NCBI GenBank assembly: GCA_026874595.1
Contig: CM049309.1
Coordinates: forward strand, 6,160,576-6,224,575
Length of the DNA: 64,000 nt
Direction of reading: 5' to 3'
From: Sipunculus nudus
Taxonomy: Eukaryota; Annelida; Sipuncula; Golfingiida; Sipunculidae
A model generated the notes under the pieces. It was not told where the DNA came from. It was given only the letters and a program-made list of their open reading frames with translations, and made no database searches. Position numbers and translations under genes: made by a program. Positions within the stretch are counted from its first letter, which is position 1. Each line of letters starts with the position of its first letter. Shown in pieces: positions 1 through 11,680 of the stretch.

Positions 1-336
1 AGTAGTTGCAGTAGTAGCAGTGGTAATAGTTAATGGAGGAGGTGAGGAGTAGCAGTGGTGGCACTGACAGTAGACGTAGTGGTAGTAGTTGCAGTAGTAG
101 CAGTGGTAATAATTAATGGAGGAGGTGAGGAGTAGCAGTAGTGGCACTGACAGTAGACGTAGTGGTAGTAGTTGCAGTAGTAGCAGTGGTAATAGTTAAT
201 GGAGGAGGTGAGGAGAAGCAGTAGTGGCACTGACAGTAGACGTAGTGGTAGAAGTTGCAGTAGTAGCAGTGGTAATAGTTAATGGAGGAGGTGAGGAGTA
301 GCAGTGGTGGCACTGACAGTAGACGTAGTGGTAGTA
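1..336. repeat. 83-bp minisatellite, about four units
   Basis: A unit beginning ggaggaggtgagg recurs near positions 34, 117, 200 and 283, giving an 83-bp period with only a few substitutions between units. The array runs off the left edge. It is open on the minus strand, but that is a by-product of the repeat. No gene is seen. Confidence 0.9.
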
Positions 337-800
337 GTTGTTTAAGCAGGAGAAGTAGTGGTTGTAGTAGGAGTAGTGGCAGTAGCTGTAGTAGTAGTTG
401 TTGTTGTAGTGTTTACAGCTGAAATAATAGTTGTTGTAATAGTAGTTTATATGTAGTAGCAGTGATGATAGTCATAGTATCAGTATTATTAGGATTAGTA
501 TTAGTTATAATATTAGTAGTTGTAGTTGTTATAGTATTAGTTGTGTATTAGTTTAGTAAGCGTAGTTGTAGTAGCAGTAGCAGTATTAGTTTAGTAAGCG
601 TAGTTGTAGTAGCAGTAGCAGTAGCTACATTTGTGGTAGTTCTGGTAGTAGTTATCTTAAAGCCCTATCAGTTATACCAAATATACTTATGGAATGACGA
701 AACTACGATAACAAAATAATATTTCTCCTTCTGCCATCATCGGTAAATCATCCCTGCTTGTAAAAGTACACAAAAAACACGTTTTCCTCTCTAGAGCTTT
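337..800. repeat. GTA/GTT-rich low-complexity stretch, left part of duplication copy A
   Basis: Degenerate trinucleotide-rich DNA (gtagtagt, ttgttgta) grades into unique AT-rich sequence after about 650. The same low-complexity block and its unique right flank (starting taaagccct) recur at 18820-19290, so this is one half of a dispersed duplication. No coding content is recognised. Confidence 0.75.
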
Positions 801-1437
801 AATTGTTCTTCATTCATTTATTGCGCTTTATATATATAAACCCACTTTCCCTCATTGGAAAGGCAATCCTGACTTCAATGTATGTATGCATATATGTATG
901 TATATTTGTATTTATATATTTCTGTATATGTCTGCAAGTTTGCACGACTTTGTACGAAAGAAATGTATCTATACATTATTAATCGATAACAACGTGGTTA
1001 TCTTTAATTTTCATGGACAATCTGTATTTAGTAACCACCTAAGTGTTAATCTTTATTAAGAACGAATGCCAATCATGGACTTACCGTTCAGCAGACAGTT
1101 AACCAAAGAGGCGCGGACTCAGCAAAGCGACCTCTCAGAGCGTTCACAGTTTGTCTATGATACTTGATCCAGATACTGGCTTATAAGGGACGCCGTCTGT
1201 TACCTAGGCTCACGTGGGCCGTTTCTTATCTTGGCTCTTATAGATTCATAGTTTATTTATTATCGAGTCTTGTAGTAAAGACAAAACATTACAAATCACA
1301 TGGTATCCGACCCACCGGGGGGTTTGTAGGACACTCCATAACCACAAATCAAATGAAACTTACGTTGGGTTAACTAAGTCACCCCATGCTGTGACTAAAC
1401 ATTCACATATTTTAATATGTTGTTGCCGTTGTTGTAT

Positions 1438-1439
<2 letters not shown>

Positions 1440-1486
<47 letters not shown>
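1440..1486. repeat. (TA)n microsatellite
   Basis: Uninterrupted alternating T and A, passing into an imperfect atacat repeat to about 1500. Confidence 0.95.
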
Positions 1487-1487
<1 letters not shown>

Positions 1488-1844
1488 CATATACATACAT
1501 TGACACAACAGTTCCATACAGGAGGCTGAAAATACTTCTTCCATATTGTCGGAATTTTTTTTAATCTGGTTCATTCAATTTTGCCTAAAATGAGTATTTG
1601 TTAAACCACCGGAAATAAATATCAAAGCAACAAGAGATACAGAAAGTTAGGCGCATTTGTGATGTGGATGGGTGTGTACTTATACATTATATTATATGTG
1701 TGTATGTATCTGTAAATACACTTTCATAAGGTCATAATTATGCTACAGATATTATGATGTTAAAGGATAAATATTAATTATATAGTAAATGTGTCCTGAT
1801 ATAAGACAGGACATTATAGTGGGGCTTATTTAAAAAAAGCTCTT

Positions 1845-3565
1845 AACATAGACAAAGACATAACATAGGCCATAAACATAACATCGATCATAGATATAAC
1901 AAAGACCATAGATATAACATAGACCATAGACATAACATAGACTATAGACATAACATAGGCAATAGAAATAACATATATCATACACATAACATAGACCATA
2001 CACATAACATAGACCATACACATAACATAGGTCACAGACATAACATAGACCATAGACATAACATAGATCAAAGACATAACATAGACAATACACATAACAT
2101 AGATCATACACATAACAAAGGTCACAGACATTACATAGACCATATACATAACATAGACTATAGACTAACATAGGCAATAGAAATAGCATAGACCATAGAC
2201 ATAACATAAACTATAGACATAACATAGACGATAGAAATAACTTAAACCATAGACATAACATAGACTATAGACATAACATAGACGATAGAAATAACTTAAA
2301 CCATAAACAAAACATCGATATAACAAATATAGATATAACAAAGACCATAGATATAACATAGACCATAGACATAACATAGATCAAAGACATAACATAGACC
2401 ATATACATAACATAGACCATAGAAATAACATAGAACATAGACATAACATAGACCATAGACATTACATAGACCATATACATAACATAGACCATAGACATAA
2501 CATAGATCAAAGACATAACATAGACCATATACATTACATAGACTATAGACATAACATAGATCATAGACATAACATAGACCATAGACATAACATAGGCAAT
2601 AGAAATAGCATAGACCATAGACATAACATAGACTATAGACATAACATAGACGATATAAATAACTTAAACCATAGACATAACATAGACTATAGACATAACA
2701 TACACCATAGAAATAGCATAGAACATAGACATAACATAGACCATAGACATTACATAGACCATATACATAACATAGACCATAGACATAACATAGATCAAAG
2801 ACATAACATAGACCATATACATAACATAGACCATAGACATAACATAGGCAATAGAAATAGCATAGACTATAGACATAACATAGACTATAGACATAACATA
2901 GACCATAGGAATAACTTAGACCATAGACATGACATAGACCAAAGACATAACATAGACTATAGACATAACATAGACCATAGACATAACATAGACCAGATAC
3001 ATTACATAGACTATAGACATAACATAGGCAATAGAAATAGCATAGACCATAGAAATAACATAGACTATAGACAGAACATAGACGATAGAAATAACTTAGA
3101 CCATAGACATAACATAGACCATAGACATAACATAGACCATAGAAATAACACAGAACATAGACATAACATAGACCATAGACATTACATAGACCATATACAT
3201 CACAGACAAAGATTAGTCATAACATAGGCCATAGACATAAAATAGACCATATACATAACATAGACTATAGACATAACATAGGCAATAGAAATAGCACAGA
3301 CCATAGACATAACATAGACCATAGACAGAACAGACCACAGACATAACATAGATCATAGACCTAACATAGACCATAGACATAACATAGACCATAGAAATAA
3401 CATAGAGCATAGACCTTACATAGAGCATAGACCATAGACATAAGATAGAACATAGACATAAGATAGACCATAGACATAACATAGATCACAGACATAACAT
3501 AGATCATAGGTATGACATAGATCATAGACATAACATAGGTCATAGACATAACATAGATCACAGAA
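1845..3565. repeat. 18-bp-based minisatellite, about 1.7 kb
   Basis: Units of the form acatagaccatagacata repeat across the interval with variants gactat, gatcaa, ggcaat and aaataac. Multi-unit blocks also recur, for example the run of gactat, gacgat and aataactta units near 2210-2300 and again near 2620-2690 and 3060-3100, so there is higher-order structure. Because 18 is a multiple of three and the units lack stops on the minus strand, several long Met/Tyr/Val-rich frames exist. I regard them as artefacts of the repeat. Confidence 0.92.
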
Positions 3566-3959
3566 ATAGATAGATTAAATTAGAGCTTGGGATTTTCTAT
3601 GCCGTTCTCAAGCTCCTGCCATTTATTTTAAAAGAATTTTACTCTTTGTGCGTCACGTTTGCGTTGATCATCCTCCGGAAAATATTTTAATTAATGACCT
3701 ACATGCTGACCTCTGCATGGTGTTATTGTACCTGTCGTCTGTAAGCAAGGTAACCGTTTAAAATCTATTGTACCTGTAATCTGTTTATAGATATACAAAC
3801 AACGTACCAGTGTCCGATTATCCATGTCACGTATAGAGGGTATGGAGAATCTTGTATTAATGTTATGTGATATATCAGATGGCAGCGTAACACTGATCTA
3901 CGAATTCCTTCATGTATATATATATATATATATATTGTTGCTTTGTTACTTTGTTGATG

Positions 3960-5035
3960 TATTAGATGTATTAACCTGTCCTTGGACCGGTATGTAAGAT
4001 CACACCACGTGTATACATATACCAGACAGTAGTTAAGATGAGGTCAGAGGTGTATGCAGAGGTAACCTTAAGTTAAGGCTTTTCCACGTCCCGGGCCCTG
4101 GAGGCGGTATACGATACTTATCCTGTCGTTAATGGTACCTATTGACCTTTATATCCTTATATATGGTACATTAAGATACATATGGGGAGTGGGAGTAAAG
4201 TTGTTAAATAAAGAAGACGTGAGTTTCAGGTTTGCGGAGAGATCAAAGGTGAACGGTACTTGTAGGGTTGGCACGGTCTACCCATCTAATTTTGGGTGGT
4301 GAAGGAGGCTTGGACACCTTATATGAATTAACTACATATATTAAGTCAAGTGGTTGACAGGCTGATAGTTTATTGATCACTTGAATTTTTCAAAGGTCAC
4401 GAGGTTCACCAAGATTTCTAATGATAAAATAAATTCCAAGATAAATACATCAGATATTCAAAATAAAATTTGAAAATTAAGGAAAGGTTTTGGTTTTCAT
4501 TATTTCATACAGTTAAATGGGATATACAATTATATGATATGCAATTAAGCAGTACTGCATGTGTATTTGCAAAGTGGCAGCCCTCCCGGAAGTCGCTGCT
4601 TCTTTAATAGTGTGTGCATTAATAGTTGACCTAGGTATCATCAGGGTACTCCTCTGAATTTCGAAACCTAAATACCTTCTCTTGTTTAAATTGCTCGCAC
4701 ATGAGAGCAATTTAAACCTAGGTTGTACTTACGACAGAATTCTTAATTATAATCGATGATGTAAAAGTATAAATGATAATATAATGGTGAGTGTATAACA
4801 CCCAGGACCCGCTGTTGAGGTACACAGAGGTTAACCAGGATAACCCCCTTTCACCAAGTCCGAAACCGGGAGTGGAATTATGCAGATATATAACAATTTA
4901 TTGCAAATAACACTTTGTTTAAGCATTGAAATCGAGGTTACCTCCACAAGAGAATTAAGGGAAAAAAACACACATTCAGATACCAGAAGAGGATGAGAAG
5001 TTCTTTCATTAAATTTTAAAAAAGCCAAGGGCAGC
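3960..5035. other. non-coding, no gene seen
   Basis: AT-rich DNA without splice-bounded coding sequence. The stretch 4690-4730 holds gagcaatttaaacctaggt, a close inverted partner of the sequence at 4670-4700, so a small hairpin is possible. Nothing else is supported. Confidence 0.5.
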
Positions 5036-5039
5036 TTAG

Positions 5040-5420
5040 GGAAGGGCGTCCTCAGGATCCGTATATAAATATCAAAATATAAATTAGAAATCTGCGTTCT
5101 GAGGAATGTAAGTCTCCGCCATGTGGTATGCTCCCGACTGTTTTCATTCACTTATTCGGGCCATATTCCCAGGTTCATTCGTGCATGAGTGACTTTATAT
5201 TTGAGAATATTCCTTGATGACGTTTCTGAATCCGGATCATGTTCCAAATCCGCAAATCAAAATCAAATCTTGGTTAATTCCCGAAATGCCCTGAAAATTT
5301 CTTGGGATTCCTAAAATGATCTTTCACACAAACTAAAATACAAACCCACACGTACACACACACACGTACACACACACGCACAGAGACTGACGGCATAACA
5401 TCTTGCGGAGGCAACAATAT
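5040..5420 (-). repeat. dispersed repeat family 1, minus copy
   Basis: Reading the minus strand, this segment starts near a gcggaggcaa-like end, runs through a GT-rich stretch and a tgaaaattt-agggcatttcggg-like core, and ends with a gcggagacttacattcctcag-like tail. The same order occurs at 10895-11200, 40885-41250 (minus) and 53373-53740, with a truncated copy at 63885-64000. It has no coding content and is probably a nonautonomous mobile element of about 350 bp. Confidence 0.65.
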
Positions 5421-5434
5421 CAATGCTTACTAAC

Positions 5435-5820
5435 ATTTCAAAAGCAGTAGAAAGTGAACAACATATTAGTCAATAATAAATCCGTTTATTAATAAAAATA
5501 TATTTACAATTTGCAAAAAAAAAACAAACAAACAAAAAACCTGTGACTTAAAAAAACTGAGCTCGATAAGCCTAAAACATACTAATTGAAAACAGAGGAC
5601 ATAAAACATGTTGCAAGAGAATAACAAAGAAAGCACATAACTCAGTAAACTCAGTACTGACAAACATTTACATTCATTCATAGAATGCACAAGGATAACA
5701 CGTTAAACCGAACACAGATGAAACACAGAGTTTATAAAATTTACCTTGGTAAATTATTTAAAACACTAAAATATTGTTATTCTGTCCTGTTCCATGAAAG
5801 CTTTGTGAAAACTCACTGAT
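5435..5820. repeat. dispersed repeat family 2, copy 1
   Basis: Near-colinear with 27185-27560 over about 380 bp. Shared blocks include gaacaacatattagtc, aaatccgtttatta, tacattcattcata, gaatgcacaa and ctgtcctgttcca. Same orientation in both copies. Function unknown. Confidence 0.75.
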
Positions 5821-7250
5821 GGGGGGTTCTGAAGCAGGATTTAAGGACGTGGATTACGCCCGTGACGTCACACTTCAGTGATCGATCGATCGATCTGCTG
5901 CGAGCAAGGAGGTCTCTTTACGCAAGAGTAGCCAACCGTGATACCAAACAATATATATAGATAGTTTATAATATATAAAGGATTTAACCAAGTACCTGTT
6001 TAATAATTTAACTCAAGCAAAATATCCCATTTTCATGAATTAACTAAGTAAAAATTTCTTTAAATTTGACACTATTACTTCTTATTCTTTAAAAAGTATG
6101 ATTAAGTTTTAATCAAACCTGACAACCATTATAGTAGGTTATGCAAATGAGATAATGATACTGTGCAATGCAACATGAGATGAATGTGAACATTTACTTT
6201 CACACAGATTGAGGAACATTGGAATCAGGAATCTGCATATTTGCAGTGTATTTGTGCGCATGGTAACTATACCACTTTTTTGTATAAAATATTTTCCCTT
6301 AATTTAAATACACTGAAAGATAAAATGCAAAATTTCAAGACAGAACTTTTCCTTTGTATATAATATAACCGAAACCACATTCTATATTTAAAAAGCTGAT
6401 ATCAAAGCCGATGGCAGAACTGTCATCATTTCTGCTTACGCGCCCTGACCCTCAACCGCCCCCCCCCCCTCCCCCGGCCGGTGCTTTGGTGCATATTTCA
6501 TTAAGTGACACTGAATTAACTGAAATTGATAAAAACCTTTAGAACTATGAAAGAAATAGTGTTTGTTTTATTGTTTAAAAAAATATGGGGAAATGTCATT
6601 TTGTATACCAAGTATTTTAATATTTAAATATTTTTATACTAAATAAAACAAGGGTGGTGCTAATCTGAACATACTCTATTCTATGTGACCTCCGGGTGTG
6701 TATGTGTGCGTGTGCGTGTGAAACTGATTGCAGATTTAAGTGAAAATAACAGGAACAACAGGTCTTTTTAAAATCAGTCACCAGATGTCGCCCTATACTG
6801 TCAATGGAATGGTGTCCGTTGTCTAGTGTCTAGTCTAAAATAGTCAAAAATGTATTGAATCTACTAATGCTACTTTATTTGAAGAATTTGCAAAGGAAAC
6901 AAAACATTTGATTTGGTATTATATCAATGTATAGATAGAGCTACACGCATAGCTTGTGCTAATGAACCAACAACTATACACATGCATGCATAGTAAAATT
7001 AGGTTAACGGAACATTGCAGTTCTGAAATTTCAGTTTTATTTTACCATTCGTTCATTTGTCGAGTATACCAAGAAAACAGGCGCATTTGATACAGAAACA
7101 TTTATTTTTCCATTTCCTAAATAAAATAGCAATATATGAATATATATGAATAAGACTGAACTGCAAAAAACACTACAGGTGTTCAACAAATAATTCTAAA
7201 GTTCCATATATAGAGTGAGACAATGGAATCCATATCACTCCCGGATCAAA
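5820..7250. other. non-coding with short dispersed repeats
   Basis: Contains a gatcgatcgatcgatc tract at about 5880, a poly(C) run at about 6461, and at 6480-6540 a segment (ggtgctttggtgcatattt then taagtgacactgaatta) repeated almost exactly at 9350-9415. No splice-bounded coding sequence is seen before the exon that ends at 7252. Confidence 0.55.
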
Positions 7251-7251
7251 A

Positions 7252-7676
7252 TTAGTCCCGACGTCCAAAAACAACAGAAAATCCGGTGAACTGTCGAAGA
7301 CACAAGTTATCACCATCCAGAGGAAAGGCGCCGCCCTGGTTGACGTCATCGTCTGCCTCACGTGGTTCATCTGACAGTGAGGCATCCTGGGAAAACTCCT
7401 GACTGAGGTCACTGCGGTCATGGTTACCCAGCGTTGTCCCTGGCAGCTGACCGGATCCAGCCTCGATGGCCAGGATCAGAGCTTGGTTGGGGCTTTCTGG
7501 TACCTCTCGCTGGACAGACTCGGAGATACGTCGCAGCAGGGACGACAGTAAGTTGGCGTAGGAGCTGAACCAGCAAGACGACTCCAGCAGAAAGGACGCT
7601 GCCAGTCTGTGACTGTAGATGGTTCCAAAGTGGCAGTCCTACAACATTCTTTGGGCGACCTCCTCTTGCTTTCTTC
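7252..7676 (-). CDS. second exon of unrecognised two-exon gene, with in-frame TAG
   Basis: Minus-strand reading opens after a cag acceptor at 7677-7679 and runs 141 codons to TAA at 7252-7254. The two leading bases complete the split codon left by exon 8854-8944 (phase 1), giving Arg. The frame has coding character: GC-rich third positions, a helical stretch HRLAASFLLES followed by SSYANLLSSLLRRISESVQ, then an acidic tail with SDEPREADDD. It holds one in-frame TAG at 7639-7641 (residue 43 of the joined frame), after RML and before DCHFGTIYSH. An acceptor after that TAG (gttgtag) would break the phase with the upstream exon. So this is a null allele, a young pseudogene, a sequence error, or a gene spliced in a way I cannot see. 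The family is not recognised. Confidence 0.55.
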
Positions 7677-8853
7677 CTGTTATCATAAATAAAAGTATGA
7701 GTCAATCAGTGACTAACGGATGCCCACTACAATTCGGGTGTATAAAAAAAGTGTAATTCGGCAAAACTTTCCCGCGAAATTCTTTCTGTAGATAGATTCT
7801 CGCATGGATGATGTCCTCGATGACCTACTATAGCCTGACACGTTTCTTTCTTCAAGTTTCTTGAAACCGCTCATGGGGGCTGCTACTTTGCGTACACAGT
7901 ACTCATGATGTCATGAGTCGCATCTCGAAATTAAGGGATAATTTGAACGCTAGTATTCAATATACAATCAATGGAAAAAAGCCATTGAAGTTAAAAGGAA
8001 AGTTTCTTCATAAAACGTTTGCACAAGATTTTTTTCACAGTACTCTATTAGCTCTAAAACTCTACAAGAAGCCCTGAAAAGAATGAGTGACACTGTTCAT
8101 GCACAGCCTGAAATCAGTTACCTTAAAAATGATGCTTGATCACAATATCGTAGAATTTGTAAACCTAATAACTAGAATAACAATTATTCAGCCAACTGCA
8201 ACTAAAGTTTACATGAAAAGGATGATACTGTTTAAAGACTGTAAGTGAATCTTTAACGCAAGAATATATATCAAAACATTCCATTTCAACAAACATAAAA
8301 AAGTGAAATATTTATATTAACTAAACATGACTGTCTTTCGAAATTTACATTTAATAATTATCCAACATAATGACGATATTGCCGATCAAGGGGCGTAGCC
8401 AGGGGGTGCCGTAGAGGGCCATGGACCTCCCCCCCCCCCTCCATCCCCAACTTCGACATACTATAGAATATTGCGGAATAACTTTCAAGATTCTAAATAG
8501 CTGCTAAGAAAATAATCAATAAATAATAATAAAAAAATAAAATAATTTAAAACACTTATAAAATATCAATTTACATCAAGTTTCATTGATGTATATATAC
8601 TTTCATCTGCAGGGTTTAATTCATACATAGAAAGCGATTTATCCAGGGAGGGGACCTTATTTCTCAAAATATTGATAAGTGAACTTTTTCTCCTGGTCTA
8701 AAATGTTAAAAGGGTATTGAAGTTCTCTGCTATTTCTAATTAGTAGTCGACTGCTGCACCCATAGACTCCCTTCCGTAAATCCTGGCTACACCAGTTCGA
8801 GCCAACTGTGTATTCAAATTAAAATTATCCATTATTATTATACTATGACTTAC
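7677..8853 (-). other. intron of the two-exon gene
   Basis: Bounded by gtaagt (8848-8853 on the minus strand) and cag (7677-7679). It contains a poly(C)-bearing dispersed fragment at about 8390-8450 (ggggcgtagccaggggg) also seen at 28100-28150, and a block at 7840-7940 related to 12850-12950. Confidence 0.5.
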
Positions 8854-8944
8854 TGAGTATGTTGATCTGTTCCATCGCCAGCTGTTGTTTCTGTACAATC
8901 ATCGTCATTGACAGGGCGATGGTAGACACCTCGTATTCATCCAT
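8854..8944 (-). CDS. first coding exon of the unrecognised two-exon gene
   Basis: From the ATG at 8942-8944 the minus strand encodes 30 residues, beginning MDEYEVSTIALSMTMIVQ and rich in Gln, Met and Leu, then one base before a strong gtaagt donor at 8848-8853. The exon therefore ends in phase 1 and matches the phase of 7252-7676. Joined, the frame would be 171 positions counting the internal TAG. The segment reads as an amphipathic helix, perhaps a short coiled coil continuing into the RRKQEEVAQRML that opens exon 2. The start is the first ATG after an in-frame TAA just upstream. An upstream non-coding or coding exon cannot be excluded. Confidence 0.5.
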
Positions 8945-9539
8945 GTTGTCTGAGGAGACTGCGCTCGTGATATTATACTTTTATGTTTTTATAGTTGTCC
9001 TATGCTCTATCGAAAGCTTTTGTTGCCCTTGCAGAGACTATTAAGAAGATGAAGTCGTACAATAAGGTGTGCTGTATCTCTATGACTGAGTGATGATTGT
9101 CACCAAAACCGAAGATGTTTTATACTATACTAACCTTCTACCTTTACGCTGAAGCGCATTTGTGATTGGCGGATTTCAAGCACGTGGGTCAAAGAGAGGG
9201 GCGTTTTGATAATAATAATACGTGGTACTGGTTGCTTGGTGTTGTATTATTTGATGATTAATACGTTTTGGGAGTAATGGGGTGATGGGGGTTTCTGAGG
9301 CAAGAGTTGATGACGCGGACTCGCCCCCCCCCCCCCGGCAGTTCAACAGCCGGTGATTTGGTGCGTATTTCACTAAGTGACACTGAATTAATTGAAATTG
9401 ATACAAACCTTACTTTTTGTGACAAGGAAAATCTTTTTCCTGTTATTTGACCATAACATTATATTCTTTCATTCATTTGATTGTATTTTAATAAAGAAAC
9501 GTTCAGTATATTATCTTGAACATTTAGTCAGGTTTTAGG

Positions 9540-9780
9540 GAACCCAGTTTATTGCCTTTGCCAAGGAGGTTATGTTGATTTTTTGTCTGTCTGTCTGTTA
9601 GCAACACTACTAACAAGTAATCAACGGATTTTGATGAAATTTCAGGATAGGTCAGCAATGATTTCAGGGAAAATTGGTTTAATTTTAATGGGTGATCATG
9701 CTGCATTTCTAACAATGCCATTTGGCGGATGTCTGCGCTCTCTCAGGGCTTTCCTAGTTTTTTATGTTATTTCGACTCCG
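9540..9780 (+). repeat. dispersed element with tctgtctgtctgttagcaa core
   Basis: The layout is aaggaggttatg, a tctg repeat with gttagcaa, acggattttgatgaaattt, then ggcggatgtctgcgctctct with a following gctttcctagtt. The last module recurs as ggaggtatgcgctttttgagtgctttctagtt at 18780-18811. I recognise this arrangement as a common intergenic repeat of invertebrates. The family name is not known to me. Confidence 0.6.
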
Positions 9781-10894
9781 GTTGCTTCATGTTGAAGGTG
9801 CACGTTATCACGTTGGAACAAAAATATCACGAATGTGCAAAATTTACGATTTAAATAAAATTAATTTCCTTTTGTATGTGAGTGTAACGCTTCCAGGGTG
9901 ACAAACAGACGTTAAGAGTTGTACGAAAACATACAGAGAACGTGCCCTAACTTTGCTTCTTTAGACGACTCGGTAAGTTCTTATATCTTATAAAACATGA
10001 ATTTTAATTATAATCACGGTATATATTAGATATATGGACCATTCGTTGGAAGATTATGTATAACCTATAGTGTTTCTCAACTTGCATATTAATTATTTTT
10101 GTTTCCAATGTGTATGGTGACATTCTACGAGACATTGTATTCTGATATTTGATGTACATGTCACAATTCATATAGTGAACAAACTTTCTACGTCCTTTCG
10201 ATATAACTGTCATTACCGTATGGGGGGGGGGGGGTATCTTATATTTATTAACCAGAGTAGAGGAGTGAGGGTCGGGTTCCTAATCAATCACAAAGTAACT
10301 CAATCAAACGCAGCCGGCAAACAGCTTAGTATATGTATACAGTTTTATTGGGTGGGTTTGAAATTGGAAATTTGAAGGGTATGTAGTTGAAGTATCTCTA
10401 TTAAAATACCAAAGATTGTTTATGTTTGAAAATTACAATGAAGTGACCTTATGTGACATTGACACGTGGTGGTGTTATTTATATTAAATATTAAGATTAA
10501 TTTAACTGTGAATAGATGCATATACATGGATCTGAATCATATAATATAAAAAATGATATAAATATGAAACATTTTGTTATACAAGAGTAAATGCTAGCAA
10601 CATTGCAGGTCTATAATAATGTTGATTATCTTTATTTTAAAGGGATGTTGACGTAGAATATACCTTTAGGGAGTGTACATAATATAACGATCCTAGACCT
10701 GTTCCTCTTCAGGCAAAAAGTGATTGTTCTGACAAAAATAAGTTTAAGATAAATCCTACGGGTAAATTATCCAGTTCTGTTTACTCATAATTTCCGGATG
10801 AGACACAGTGATCAGTTATAAACGTGATTCTTCATCCTGTCGGGTATTAAGTAGTCGTTTTCCTTCCCCATGAGGTAACCTCTCTATTCCTTCA

Positions 10895-11205
10895 TTGCCT
10901 CCGCTAGAAGGGCATGCGTCCTTTCCCGTTCGTGTGTGTGTGTCTGTGTGTATGCGTGTGTGATTGTTCACAATATACCTCTAACTTTAATGGAATCTCA
11001 TGAAATGTTCAGGGCATTTCGAGGATGGACTAAGGAAGAATCGATTAGATTTTGGTGTCGATCCGTCACATGATCTGGATCCATGAACATCACGAAAGAA
11101 TATTCACAAATGTACGGTCCCCTAAGCACGAATGAACCTGTGATTATGGGCCGAATACGTAAATGGTAGTGGCCTGCATTCATCAGAATGCAGATCTCTA
11201 ATTTT
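10895..11205 (+). repeat. dispersed repeat family 1, plus copy
   Basis: Starts with cctccgctagaagggcatgc, continues through a GT microsatellite (10930-10965), a tgaaatgttcagggcatttc core and aagaatcgattagattttgg, and ends near gcattcatcagaatgcagat. The same modules occur in order at 53373-53740. Confidence 0.7.
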
Positions 11206-11640
11206 ATATACAATATCTATATAAACTTTGCAGAAGCAATGGGGTATAAGTATTTGATTGTACATGATAAATTGAATTTATATTCGTGTAGCCGAATACC
11301 TCATAAGAAGAAAGAAAGTACAAGGACCAATATTCATTATATGTATAAAATCGCAATATTATATATTTTTATGTGAAGACCCAGTCACTCGATGGTAAGG
11401 GGGGGGGGGGTCCCTTAGGGTTGTTTACGTCATGAGCTTATCGTTAATTACCAGAAGTGGTATTCTCATTAACGAAGGACAGGTTTCCCATCAGGCTGAA
11501 GCAGTGACCACTAGGCCCAATTATACTTTCCTTGAATTAACTACGACCATTTCAATGAGCAGTTAAAATGTCCATACTAACAGCCCCCCCCCCCCACCCC
11601 ACACCTACCCTCAGCACACACACTAAGCCTCACAGGCATA

Positions 11641-11680
<40 letters not shown>

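Larger units (their letters stand above)
337..3960 (+). repeat. segmental duplication, copy A
   Basis: Three separate blocks (about 360-810, 830-1250 and 3640-3920) match blocks in the same order and orientation at about 18810-19330, 20900-21180 and 21200-21500. Shared landmarks include cttcagcagacagt, gctcacgtgggccgt, gtaccagtgtccgatt and ctacgaattcc/tacgaattccgt. Copy A has gained the 1845-3560 minisatellite. Copy B has a separate insertion of about 1.6 kb. No gene is recognised in either copy. Confidence 0.7.

Noticed and set aside
1-336. Possible CRISPR-like array of 83-bp periods
   Set aside because: The whole unit repeats, with no variable spacer.
1826-3561. Several 70-125-codon Tyr/Met/Val-rich frames on the minus strand
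   Set aside because: They follow the 18-bp minisatellite unit in more than one frame and have no start, splice or domain context.
7639-7641. TAG read as a recoded codon or as the end of an intron (gttgtag acceptor)
   Set aside because: Selenocysteine uses TGA, not TAG, and an acceptor here would be in phase 0, which does not match the phase-1 donor at 8853. A nonsense change or error is simpler.
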